A stretch of 64,000 bases of DNA from Thermophagus sp052400625 (GTDB taxonomy: Bacteria > Bacteroidota > Bacteroidia > Bacteroidales > Marinilabiliaceae), in the NCBI GenBank assembly GCA_052400625.1, contig JBQTGH010000006.1; one strand, 5' to 3'. Positions 1 through 8,028 of the stretch are shown here, piece by piece; position 1 is the first letter of the stretch, and each line of letters begins with the position of its first letter. The notes under the pieces were generated by a model. That model was not told where the DNA came from, ran no database searches, and saw only the letters and a list, made by a program, of their open reading frames with translations. A program made the position numbers and the translations under genes.

Positions 1-1478
1 GCTTCGTGAATCTCACCATTTTCGGAGAGGGTAGTGACGTAAGATTTTCTTCCACTGACACTTTCGATACCTACATTTATATGCTTGAGTGCTTTTTCAA
101 TAGTATGTTTTTTATTCGTCTTTTCTGATGTATAGATAAGGTTTAGTTTGCCATTTATAGGATGCGCATTATAAGAGCCCACATTGAACTCTCCCGGATA
201 GACCGTAAAACTCTTGTCTATTCTGGATGTCCAATTCACGTTTCCGGTGCTGTCGAATTTGGTTACATACAAATCCTTAAAGGCGGGAATGATAGAATTG
301 TTGAAGTGGGGAACCTCTTTTACCTTTTCGGTAATCATCCAGAAACTACCATCCTTATCCATAATGGGCTTTCTGATGAAAAAGTAAAAATGGTAATAGC
401 TTACTAAACCTATAGTAGAAAAAATTTTTTCGCCGGTGGGTTTTTTCCTTTCGATTATATGTTTAGCTAATGGCAAATCACTGTTGAAGGGGGTAAGGTT
501 CTGCTTGGAAATGGCTTTCCGGTTCTTATCTATATTAAAACTACAGACGCCTGCTATTTTTGAGGTTTCGCTTGAAACGTAAATACCAACGCAATGAAGG
601 ATGTTATCATCTTTACTTAAAATGCAGGAGAGACGATATACCCAATTATCGGGAATGGTTAATGGAAAATGTGCTGCTTTTTGGCCATTGTCATATAGAA
701 GGAGAGCTCTATAAGTGTAATTTAAATATCCTATTTGTTGTTTCATCTCACGTTTATTATCGTTGAGTTTTCCGAGAAGAAACAAATCCCCGTTTTTGCA
801 TACTTCAATTTGATCAATGGTAAAAAATCCTTCTTCGGGAATAGGAATTTTGTCGGTATGCCATTGTTTATTCAATCCGTCATCAAACAGTGTCATTCCC
901 ATCTTCAGAATAATTTTGTCCTTGTTGGTCAGATTATGGGATATTAAAACTTTTGATGAGTCGGCAGAATAGACGTAATTAAAAGAAGTGTTTTTATAAT
1001 CGCTAAAGTCGCTGTAGTCAACCTCAGCGACCATTTTGGCCTCGGGCAATACTGTCAGTGTTTGCTTGTTAATTTTTTGGGCAAAGAGATAATTTTTTTT
1101 GTGCTTCCGGTTGTTAAATGAAGAGAATACATAGAAATCATCTTTAAGTTTCAGCATAAATTCGATGGTCGCTTTTTTCCCTTCTATTTTGGTGGGCAAC
1201 TCCACAGCGGTATAATTGAGGGAACTATCCACTTTGATAACGCGGTATAATCTTTGTGTTTTTGCCAATACATTTTTTATGAATTGAGATTCGGGAATGG
1301 AAAGTCCGTAATAGCATCCCGAATCAGTTCCCACATAAGATAATTCAAAGAAGTAGGGGTTTTTCTTTCTTATTTCCGTGCGCGTGATGTTAAAGTTTTC
1401 GTATTCGGTTTTGGTTTGTGCAGAGCCAAAATCTTTGATCAGGAAACCAAACAATAAGAAAAACAAAACTTTTTTCAT
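1..1478 (-). CDS. Secreted protein of unknown function (3' end off the window)
   Basis: An open frame reads leftwards from an ATG at 1476-1478 and is uninterrupted for 492 codons to the edge of the window, so the C-terminus is missing. It begins with a typical signal peptide (about 21 residues, two Lys then a Phe/Leu core, ending near S-A-Q), so the product is exported. The mature part is rich in beta-strand-like stretches with recurring aromatic and Asp/Gly-rich turns, of the kind seen in beta-propeller proteins, but I recognise no family and this is only an impression. It lies 20 bases after the outer-membrane-like gene at 1499-2092 and is probably cotranscribed with it. Confidence 0.75.
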   Translation of the reverse strand, partial: MKKVLFFLLFGFLIKDFGSAQTKTEYENFNITRTEIRKKNPYFFELSYVGTDSGCYYGLSIPESQFIKNVLAKTQRLYRVIKVDSSLNYTAVELPTKIEGKKATIEFMLKLKDDFYVFSSFNNRKHKKNYLFAQKINKQTLTVLPEAKMVAEVDYSDFSDYKNTSFNYVYSADSSKVLISHNLTNKDKIILKMGMTLFDDGLNKQWHTDKIPIPEEGFFTIDQIEVCKNGDLFLLGKLNDNKREMKQQIGYLNYTYRALLLYDNGQKAAHFPLTIPDNWVYRLSCILSKDDNILHCVGIYVSSETSKIAGVCSFNIDKNRKAISKQNLTPFNSDLPLAKHIIERKKPTGEKIFSTIGLVSYYHFYFFIRKPIMDKDGSFWMITEKVKEVPHFNNSIIPAFKDLYVTKFDSTGNVNWTSRIDKSFTVYPGEFNVGSYNAHPINGKLNLIYTSEKTNKKHTIEKALKHINVGIESVSGRKSYVTTLSENGEIHE

Positions 1479-1498
1479 GATGTTAAAATTTAGTAGGA

Positions 1499-2092
1499 TT
1501 AAAAGAGGTAATCAAATTTTATAATCACATCAAGCAGGACCCGGTGTTTGTCCACATCGGAATACCAGTTTTCATCAGGATGTTTGGGATCATAAATTTC
1601 TATTGCCATTCCTATGAGCATATCTAAAACTATCCAATCGGTTAAATTTATTTGATGACCTCGATACATGAGAAATTGGGTGGATTTAATTTCATCAAAC
1701 CAGTTATACGAGGCTTTTAGCCCATAATATTTTTTATAGAATGACCGATAAGGATGATAGTTGAAGGCCCACGAAATAGCATACCCGGGTTCCTTTAGTT
1801 CAAATCTTTTAAAGTTATTCTCCGCAATATTGATATGGGCTGATTTAAATTGGGAATTCAAATATCCTATGCCGATTTCACCGGATATATGGTCCAATTT
1901 AGAGAGGAAACGCTCATAGTACACCATATATTGACCCCTTAAAGGGCTGGTGACATCTATTTTTAAAAGATTCTTTTTGGAACTTAATTCATTGTCGTCG
2001 AGATAGTAGGAGTTGGGCATCTCCTGAGCCTGTGCCTCCAGAGAAATCACTACAAAACAGATGAGCAATGGCTGAAAAAATGAGGTTCGCAT
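1499..2092 (-). CDS. Probable small outer-membrane beta-barrel protein, function unknown
   Basis: 197 residues. The N-terminus is a signal peptide (hydrophobic stretch about residues 8-18, cleavage probably after A-Q-A). The rest alternates hydrophobic and polar residues, has many Tyr, and ends in F-D-Y-L-F; a terminal Phe on an amphipathic strand is the usual C-terminal signal of outer-membrane barrels. The pattern resembles DUF3575-type barrels, but I cannot name a family. The downstream secreted gene starts 20 bases after its stop. Role unknown. Confidence 0.7.
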   Translation of the reverse strand: MRTSFFQPLLICFVVISLEAQAQEMPNSYYLDDNELSSKKNLLKIDVTSPLRGQYMVYYERFLSKLDHISGEIGIGYLNSQFKSAHINIAENNFKRFELKEPGYAISWAFNYHPYRSFYKKYYGLKASYNWFDEIKSTQFLMYRGHQINLTDWIVLDMLIGMAIEIYDPKHPDENWYSDVDKHRVLLDVIIKFDYLF

Positions 2093-2755
2093 TTTTTAGA
2101 GGATATTGAGTTGGATTCATCGTTTCATTTTATTTGCTTCATTGAGGGATGAAAATGGCCCTTCGGATTGAAATCAAAAATGTGTCATTAATGAAAATAC
2201 CCTAATGACCAAATACCTCCTACGTACATTTAATGATGATTATAATGTATTCCAGAAATTAATTATGAACAAAGCAAAAATATTTAAAAAATAATATTGT
2301 TCAAAAAAAATCCATGGGAATGATATTGGGTCCGCGTGTAAGACGTTTTAAATGGGGGAAAAACGATTTACTGAAAGTATGCCGTTTATGTCGCTGAATG
2401 TTTTCAACTGGCAGATAAGAAACGTTAATAAGAAAATACCTTATTGGATTCTGAATAAGGGAAAAATATAATTATAGAAGTCGTCAAAAGAAAGAAAATG
2501 TATGGAAAGGTAAGCAGTAAAAGGAAATGGGAGGTAGACAATTAAACCAATTGATCATTCCACGGGATATAAAATTAAAAAATATATCCCATTCACTAAA
2601 ATTAGGCACTAATATTTATTATAGTTCCATCAGGTCCACAAGTTAAGTCAATTAGATAATAATAAAATCAAAGGGTGAATAACCCACGCCTCAAATCGCT
2701 GATGGAATAATTCACCCTTAATTTTAATAACCCTATTTGATTTTTATTTAATTGA
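2093..2755. other. Intergenic region, no gene seen
   Basis: About 660 AT-rich bases between two leftward genes. Apart from the hairpin at 2671-2719 I see no coding frame, RNA gene or repeat. The promoter of the 1499-2092 gene should lie here, but no clear TAnnTTTG box stands out. Confidence 0.5.
2671..2719 (-). terminator. Probable terminator of the peroxiredoxin-like gene
   Basis: Perfect 10-bp inverted repeat, AAGGGTGAAT (2671-2680) and ATTCACCCTT (2710-2719), with a loop of about 29 bases. On the minus strand it is followed by a T-rich run, and it lies 37 bases after the stop of the gene ending at 2756. Confidence 0.5.
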
Positions 2756-3358
2756 TTATTGGGTGTTAATGCTTTCCAAAACACCCAGTAACATTTTGCC
2801 ACTCAACCGGGTTTTGTAATCGGGATTGATGTAAAGGAAATGTATTTTTCCTGTAGTATCCACCACAAAAACCGATGGAACGGGAAGAAAACCGGGATTC
2901 AATCCTGCTGAATGTTTCAGCAGCATGCCGGAATATTTCTCCGGCGCTTTAAAAGCAATCCCCATGGCTTTGATAAGTTCCCCGTCGGCATCGGAAAAAA
3001 GGCTATAATTGAGGGTGTGCTTATCGTCGGTAACCTTTAAGTTGGCAGGTGAGTCGGGACTGATGGCCACAATCTGGTATCCCAGGTTCACCACCTCCTC
3101 CTGGACGCCCTGAATCTCCGACAAGTGGGCGTTGCAATAGGGGCACCATCCACCGCGGTAAAACAACAATACGGTCGGCTTTTGGCTGACAATGTCCAGC
3201 AGGCGATGTTCTTTGCCATCCGGTGATGTTACATTCACATCGGGAATGGACTCACCATTCAACAGAGGCGAGATATCTTCCGCTTTCTCCGGCAATTGGG
3301 CATTCATTAGCATCGGGAAAAATAAGCCCAATAACAAAATGATTCCTTTCGTCTTCAT
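2756..3358 (-). CDS. Exported peroxiredoxin-like (AhpC/TSA, thioredoxin-fold) protein
   Basis: 200 residues. A signal peptide (about residues 1-20, ending M-N-A) places it in the periplasm. The thioredoxin fold carries a two-cysteine centre G-G-W-C72-P-Y-C75 right after the beta-strand V-L-L-F-Y-R, as in the peroxiredoxin-like AhpC/TSA family that bacteria use to reduce peroxides or thiol partners. Later conserved pieces are the A-I-S-P-D-S stretch and the P-S-V-F-V-V-D strand with its cis-Pro. The C-P-Y-C spacing resembles thioredoxin/glutaredoxin more than a classical peroxiredoxin with a single peroxidatic Cys, so its substrate is uncertain. It appears to be a single-gene transcript. Confidence 0.85.
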   Translation of the reverse strand: MKTKGIILLLGLFFPMLMNAQLPEKAEDISPLLNGESIPDVNVTSPDGKEHRLLDIVSQKPTVLLFYRGGWCPYCNAHLSEIQGVQEEVVNLGYQIVAISPDSPANLKVTDDKHTLNYSLFSDADGELIKAMGIAFKAPEKYSGMLLKHSAGLNPGFLPVPSVFVVDTTGKIHFLYINPDYKTRLSGKMLLGVLESINTQ

Positions 3359-3480
3359 AATGATCTGTTTTAAGTTAAAAATTAATTATTGCATTAAGGG
3401 AAAGTGGACAAAGAATCATTGATTTTGAATTGCATCCTATCCTCGACAGTATAAAATCAGAGAATCTACAACCTAACAGT

Positions 3481-4335
3481 TTAATCTCTAAATTGTTTGT
3501 ATGCCTCAATCATCTCGGGTACCGATTTATGAGGGCGTTGGGCTGCTTTTTCAAAATCAGATTTAAGATTAAAGGCCCCTTCTCGGATTCCCTCATAGAT
3601 TCCACCGATAATGGTTCCCACCAGTTGGCCCAAATCTTTTATTCTATTGTTACGGAAATCTTCGACGGAAATAGCCTTATAGGTCAGTTGGGTATTAAAG
3701 GCGTCGTTAATGTATTTTGCCAGCTGAGCTTGTGAGATCGGATTCCCCACCAGATGATAGGTTTTTCCGTTGTGGACCTCTTGAGTCAGCAGGTGGGCAT
3801 AGGCTTCTGCCAGTTCGCCACGGCTGGTGTAAGTACAAAGACCGTCACCTGCCGAGTTGATAATGGCACCATCGGCAATGTATTGGTCAATATATTCCAG
3901 ATCCGGATCGATGTATAGTCCGTTTCTTCCAATTACCCAGTCGATTCCTGATTTTTTGATATCCTCCTCGGTTTGGCGATTACTTTTTACCACGGGGCTG
4001 AAACCGTTTTTTTCGGGGTCCCCCACGATGCTGGTATAGACGATTTTCTTCACCCCACGGGCTTTGGCCGCTTCTATAATGTTTCGGTGTTGCGGAATGC
4101 GGTTTTGGGGGTGATCCATGCTGGAAATCAACAGGAGACATTCAATGCCTTTTAATGCCTCATCAAAATCCTTACGGTTATTATAGTCCGCTTTTCTGAT
4201 CTCGATGCCAATGTCATTAGCTTTTGGGGGAGTCCGAGCAATTCCGATCAGGTTATCCTTTCCTGTTTCGGTGATAAGTCGGTTGGCGATGGCTCTTCCC
4301 AGTTGTCCACTTACGGCAGTGATGGCTGTTTTCAT
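3481..4335 (-). CDS. NmrA-family NAD(P)-binding reductase (quinone oxidoreductase 2-like)
   Basis: 284 residues from the ATG at 4335. A Rossmann fold is evident from the N-terminal beta-strand and nucleotide loop (residues 3-13, with S-G-Q-L-G), followed by D-Y-N-N and L-L-L-I-S-S segments. The closest familiar relatives are NmrA/SDRa proteins such as E. coli QorB (YtfG), an NADPH-dependent quinone reductase. The frame extends upstream to an ATG at 4368, which would overlap the methyltransferase gene by 16 bases; family members start at the M-K-x-A-I-T strand, so 4335 is preferred. It is the last gene of the ergothioneine-like cluster and may be cotranscribed, but nothing links it to that chemistry. 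Confidence 0.8.
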   Translation of the reverse strand: MKTAITAVSGQLGRAIANRLITETGKDNLIGIARTPPKANDIGIEIRKADYNNRKDFDEALKGIECLLLISSMDHPQNRIPQHRNIIEAAKARGVKKIVYTSIVGDPEKNGFSPVVKSNRQTEEDIKKSGIDWVIGRNGLYIDPDLEYIDQYIADGAIINSAGDGLCTYTSRGELAEAYAHLLTQEVHNGKTYHLVGNPISQAQLAKYINDAFNTQLTYKAISVEDFRNNRIKDLGQLVGTIIGGIYEGIREGAFNLKSDFEKAAQRPHKSVPEMIEAYKQFRD

Positions 4336-4352
4336 AAAAGTATCTTTATTGA

Positions 4353-5315
4353 TTATATTTTTGTCCACAGGGAATCCACGAAATAGTTTCTGTGATCGGT
4401 GAAATTGCGAATTACCTTAAATCGATGATTAGCAGCCAGCGCCTTGATGGTTTGGAAATCGTATTTTCGTGATCGTTCCATAAAAATGGATTCCCATCGA
4501 TAAAAATGGAAAGACTTTTCAAGGGCTCCCACATTTACCGTTTGATCGATTGTGGATACAAGGAAGCTTTTTACTTCTCCCGAAATAGGATTGTAAGCGG
4601 TATGCTGTTCAAAGTGTTTGAGGTCAAAATCGGCATGCAGTTCACGATTCAGTCTTTCCAAATAATTCAGATTAAAGCGTCTGGTGAGTCCGTGCGGGTC
4701 GTTGTAAGCCCTCATGATTACATGAGGTGATTTTTTAAGGTCAAAGCCGATTAATACTTTATCACCTTTTTTAGAGAAAGCCGATATCTGATTCAGGAAC
4801 AGTTCTGTTTCCTGATCTGAGAAGTTTCCTATGTTGGATCCCAGAAAAAGCGTGGTTTTGGGTAGGATATCGGCACCATTGAGGTAGTTCATTGCGTGAA
4901 AAAAATCACCCGTTTTAGCCGCGACATTTAAGCCGGGTAATTCGGTTTGAATTTTTTTTACCAGTTCTCGATTCGCTTTTGCACTGATGTCGATGGTGGT
5001 ATATTGAAAATGGATCGATTTATCCATCAAATGTTGGAGTAAAATTTTTGTTTTCAGGCCGTCGCCGGAGCCTAATTCTACCAGATTGAACATCTTATTG
5101 GGTGGACGTATGGCCTGAATGATCGTCTCTTTTTGAGAAGAAAAAATTTCCAATTCGCAATCGGTAAGATAATATTCCGGCATGTTCATAATATCCTGAA
5201 AAATACGGCTGCCCCGGTCGTCGTAAAAATATTTGGAGAGCAGATATTTAGGAGTGGCCGACAGGCCGGTTAATGTGTCAGCAGCCAACTGAGAAAGCAG
5301 AAGTTTTGGTTCCAT
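4353..5315 (-). CDS. egtD: L-histidine N-alpha-methyltransferase (EgtD/EanA)
   Basis: 320 residues, the normal length for EgtD. The family signature is clear: the N-terminal P-K-Y-L-L-S-K-Y-F-Y-D-D-R-G-S segment (22-36), M-P-E-Y-Y-L-T (45-51), and the SAM-binding loop L-V-E-L-G-S-G-D-G (78-86). EgtD trimethylates the alpha-amino group of histidine with SAM to give hercynine, the first step of ergothioneine synthesis. The gene starts 7 bases after the EanB-like sulfurtransferase stop, so the two are surely cotranscribed. No EgtB-type sulfoxide synthase is in the window, which fits the EanA/EanB route known from Chlorobium limicola. DUF2260/DUF4415-type relatives are unlikely given the signature. 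Confidence 0.9.
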   Translation of the reverse strand: MEPKLLLSQLAADTLTGLSATPKYLLSKYFYDDRGSRIFQDIMNMPEYYLTDCELEIFSSQKETIIQAIRPPNKMFNLVELGSGDGLKTKILLQHLMDKSIHFQYTTIDISAKANRELVKKIQTELPGLNVAAKTGDFFHAMNYLNGADILPKTTLFLGSNIGNFSDQETELFLNQISAFSKKGDKVLIGFDLKKSPHVIMRAYNDPHGLTRRFNLNYLERLNRELHADFDLKHFEQHTAYNPISGEVKSFLVSTIDQTVNVGALEKSFHFYRWESIFMERSRKYDFQTIKALAANHRFKVIRNFTDHRNYFVDSLWTKI

Positions 5316-5322
5316 GCTGATA

Positions 5323-6642
5323 TTATTTTTTTGATGCTAAGGATTCTGAGGATTGGAAACTTTCTTTCGGCACACCGGTTTCGACAGGGTTATGAGGATC
5401 CTTGCTCCATTCAAACCAACCGCCATCGTATACAGATACATGGGGCCATCCCATCAGCCAGGCATTGAACCAGGCTTCAGAACCCCTCCATCCGGTACCG
5501 CAGTAAAAAGCCAGATGTTTGTCGGGGGTGATGCCGTTGAGCATCCATATATCCGCTATTTCATGAAATTCGCGGGTGGTATGATCTACATTGCGATAAT
5601 TTTCCATGTGATAGGCATCGCTTCCACAGTCGGCAAATATTGCCCCCGGAATGCGGCCCTTGGCTTCGATGTAATTGTAACCGCTTACTTGGCCGATGTA
5701 TTCCGGCCAACTGCGCACACAAACCAATTCGGCAGAGGGAGAAGCCAACATTTGTTTGGCCTGGGGTGTGTCCACTGCCAGTTCCGGATGTTGGGGAATA
5801 ATAACGCCAAAATCATGAACCGGTGTTTTGGGGACATCCGAAAAGTCGATTTCATACCCGGCATCCAGCCACGATTGAAAGCCTCCGTTTAAGATGCGGA
5901 CATCAAGAACTCCGGCATACATCATGATGAAAGCGTTGCGAATGGCTCCAATATCACCCGCAGCACTGCCCGGAAATTCATCGTTGTTGTCAGGTGCCAT
6001 ATATTTACCATAAAGAATTACCGTGGTATCGGCAGTGATACCATGGGCTTCGAGTGCTTTTTTTAGTTCCTCGGGTGATCGCCGGTTCCAGGTTTCGGGT
6101 GCTTCCAAGGCCAGCGTATCCATGTCGATGGCGCCGGGAATATGGCCACTCAGGTAAGCATCACGATTTCGGTAATGGGAATGGACAATGATAAAGTTGT
6201 CATTATCATATTCCTGAGGCTTTCCACCCGATATGAGATCATTAACCCATTGGGCTGAAACCAGATTTTTATATCGGGGAAGCTTTTGCATGGGTAAACC
6301 GAGATGACATGACCACTCATCCACAAAATGGTGATAAACCGATACTTGGGCGTAGCCCGACTTTTGAAACCGATCGGCAACTTCCAGTGTTTCTTGAGGT
6401 GAATAGCCATAAACAATAATGTCATGCCCGGGAAAAATGTTTTTATGTCGAACTATTTCAATCCAGTCAATGTATTTAAGCCATTTGGCAGGCAGACTTT
6501 TGGCATTGGCGATATGTCCTCTTCGCTTTTCGCCGCCTAATTTCCATCCGTTGTAGGCTTCCACCGGGCGCGTGTCGATGATCCTGACATTTTTTGATTT
6601 AAAGAGCCTGGAAAGATTTTTTGTGGTGATTTCTTGAATCAT
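5323..6642 (-). CDS. eanB: Triple-rhodanese sulfurtransferase, probable ergothioneine synthase EanB
   Basis: 439 residues with three rhodanese-like units: about 1-115, 125-275 and 290-425. The first two have lost the catalytic Cys (the loops read V-Y-G-Y-S and L-Y-G-K-Y). The third keeps it as C381-G-T-G-W-R, after F-Y and before an Arg-rich helix. In Chlorobium limicola EanB, a multi-rhodanese enzyme, a Cys in the corresponding loop carries a persulfide and inserts sulfur into trimethylhistidine to give ergothioneine. Length, architecture, the C-G-T-G-W-R loop and tight coupling to an EgtD/EanA gene support the same role here. The alternative is a thiosulfate or 3-mercaptopyruvate sulfurtransferase of unrelated function. 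Confidence 0.78.
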   Translation of the reverse strand: MIQEITTKNLSRLFKSKNVRIIDTRPVEAYNGWKLGGEKRRGHIANAKSLPAKWLKYIDWIEIVRHKNIFPGHDIIVYGYSPQETLEVADRFQKSGYAQVSVYHHFVDEWSCHLGLPMQKLPRYKNLVSAQWVNDLISGGKPQEYDNDNFIIVHSHYRNRDAYLSGHIPGAIDMDTLALEAPETWNRRSPEELKKALEAHGITADTTVILYGKYMAPDNNDEFPGSAAGDIGAIRNAFIMMYAGVLDVRILNGGFQSWLDAGYEIDFSDVPKTPVHDFGVIIPQHPELAVDTPQAKQMLASPSAELVCVRSWPEYIGQVSGYNYIEAKGRIPGAIFADCGSDAYHMENYRNVDHTTREFHEIADIWMLNGITPDKHLAFYCGTGWRGSEAWFNAWLMGWPHVSVYDGGWFEWSKDPHNPVETGVPKESFQSSESLASKK

Positions 6643-6682
6643 ACAATTCCGGATTTTTTAGTGTTGTTATTTGTCAATTATT

Positions 6683-6967
6683 TTAATCCTTAACCATTTG
6701 AACGCCCTTCCAGAATGCGACTCTTCCTTTGATGCTTGCTGCCAGTCCGGAAGGCGAAGGATAATACCAGGCAGCATCGGGATTTTCTTTTCCGTCAACG
6801 ACTAAGGTATAATAAGAGGCTGTTCCTTTCCAGTGACATTGGGTATGGGTGGAAGTCTCTTTTAAATACTCTTTGTTAACCGCTTCCAGAGGGAAATAGG
6901 CATTTCCTTCCACATTAACAATGTCGTCGCTTTCGGCAATTACTTTTCCGTTCCATATTGCTTTCAT
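6683..6967 (-). CDS. DUF427 domain protein
   Basis: 94 residues, the full length of a single DUF427 domain. Recognisable features are the W-x-G start (residues 5-7), an ES-D-x-x segment, Y-F-P-x-E-x-V, and a C-H-W-K-G-T-A-S-Y-Y core followed by D-A-A-W-Y-Y-P. Members are small soluble beta-rich proteins whose biochemical role is not established. It lies 40 bases upstream of the EanB-like gene in the same orientation and is probably the first gene of that operon. Its presence in an ergothioneine-like cluster may be functional or incidental. Confidence 0.85.
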   Translation of the reverse strand: MKAIWNGKVIAESDDIVNVEGNAYFPLEAVNKEYLKETSTHTQCHWKGTASYYTLVVDGKENPDAAWYYPSPSGLAASIKGRVAFWKGVQMVKD

Positions 6968-7426
6968 AATAACTGATTGATTGGTTAGTAAATTACTGAT
7001 TATTTTATTGATGTGTCAAGAAAAGCCTTTAAAACAGCATTTAATTTTTCTAATTACCTATTGTCATAATAGAGAGATCGGCCAGCGTCGGTATTTGGTA
7101 TTCCATGCCGTTGGTCTATCGCGTGCCAAATGCTTTGGTTGGGATGGAAGATGAGATGAGCTGAAAAAACAAATTTGATAAATGCATAAATACGCTTCAA
7201 ACTGTTAGCGACTCAAGGTTTGTCTCCATAATTGGGGACTTGAAAAAATGAATTAAACCAGCTTTATATGAAAAGATAACGTTTCGTTATGGGAAATTGT
7301 TTGTTTTCGCTCTGATGGAAAGACTTGTAAAAGAAGAAGATTACAAAACGGGGCCATTTATCAGGGGATAGAAACGCCATGGATAATATGACTTTGTACC
7401 TGTTTTATTCTTCCAAAGCAATAAAA
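6968..7426. other. Intergenic region, no gene seen
   Basis: About 460 bases between the start of the DUF427 operon and the tRNA-Arg terminator. It should contain the operon promoter, but no clear TAnnTTTG box was found and I see nothing else. Confidence 0.5.
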
Positions 7427-7462
7427 AAACCGCAACTCTTGAAGAATAAAGAATTGCGGTTT
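7427..7462 (-). terminator. Terminator of tRNA-Arg
   Basis: Perfect 9-bp stem AAACCGCAA (7427-7435) and TTGCGGTTT (7454-7462). On the minus strand it is followed by a T run (the A run at 7423-7429 on the plus strand). It sits 7 bases downstream of the tRNA. Confidence 0.85.
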
Positions 7463-7468
7463 AAACTG

Positions 7469-7542
7469 TGATTCCGGAGGGACTCGAACCCCCAACCTCC
7501 TGGGCCGTAACCAGGTGCTCTATCCAATTAAGCTACGGAACC
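7469..7542 (-). tRNA. tRNA-Arg(ACG)
   Basis: The minus strand folds as a full cloverleaf. The acceptor GGTTCCG pairs with CGGAATC (one G-U), the anticodon stem is CCTGG/CCAGG, the loop TTACGGC carries ACG (7506-7508), and the T arm has GGTTCGAGTCC. The discriminator is A and CCA is not encoded. ACG is normally edited to ICG and reads CGU/CGC/CGA. Confidence 0.95.
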
Positions 7543-7578
7543 TTTACTTTTGAGTTGTTGTTTTTCTCAAATGCGCTG

Positions 7579-7586
7579 CAAAGATA
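7579..7586 (-). promoter_or_regulatory. -7 promoter box of tRNA-Arg
   Basis: The minus strand reads TATCTTTG, matching the Bacteroidota -7 consensus TAnnTTTG, 36 bases before the tRNA 5' end. Confidence 0.6.
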
Positions 7587-7887
7587 GGGAAATTATTGTT
7601 TCTTTTCCAAGGCCGGGCAATAAAAAATGTTGATTTTTTTATGCCTGAACAGGGAGTTTTAAAGTAAGATTAAGGTTTTCAAAAACTTGTAATGTGCCAT
7701 CAAAATTAGTCTGTCAGTCAACAGACAGATGACAAAAGATAAGGAGTAATATTTGAACAAGATTTAAAATTGTTTAGTGACAATGCAGAGTAGGTAGGGC
7801 GTAAAAAAATCTTTATAATAATAACTGATTGATATAGAGAAGGGCATCAACAATCTCCTCAGCTCACAAAGGGATAAACCGCTCTGA

Positions 7888-7921
7888 TTTTGCCTCAGGC
7901 ACTCAAATTTTTCTAATTTTA
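7888..7921 (+). promoter_or_regulatory. Candidate promoter of the M23-TPR-helicase operon
   Basis: TTTTG (7888-7892), 21 bases, then TAATTTTA (7914-7921), one mismatch from TAnnTTTG. It lies about 110 bases before the chosen start at 8029. The rest of the gap from 7587 shows only a short GTCTGT/ACAGAC inverted repeat near 7711. Confidence 0.35.
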
Positions 7922-8028
7922 GCCGAATAAATAAAAGAGGATTTGAATGGAATTACCGGTTTATGGCCAAAACCGGGATTGAAATACAATCCCTTCGAAC
8001 CAATTTTCAAAACCGAAATAGTCATTTC

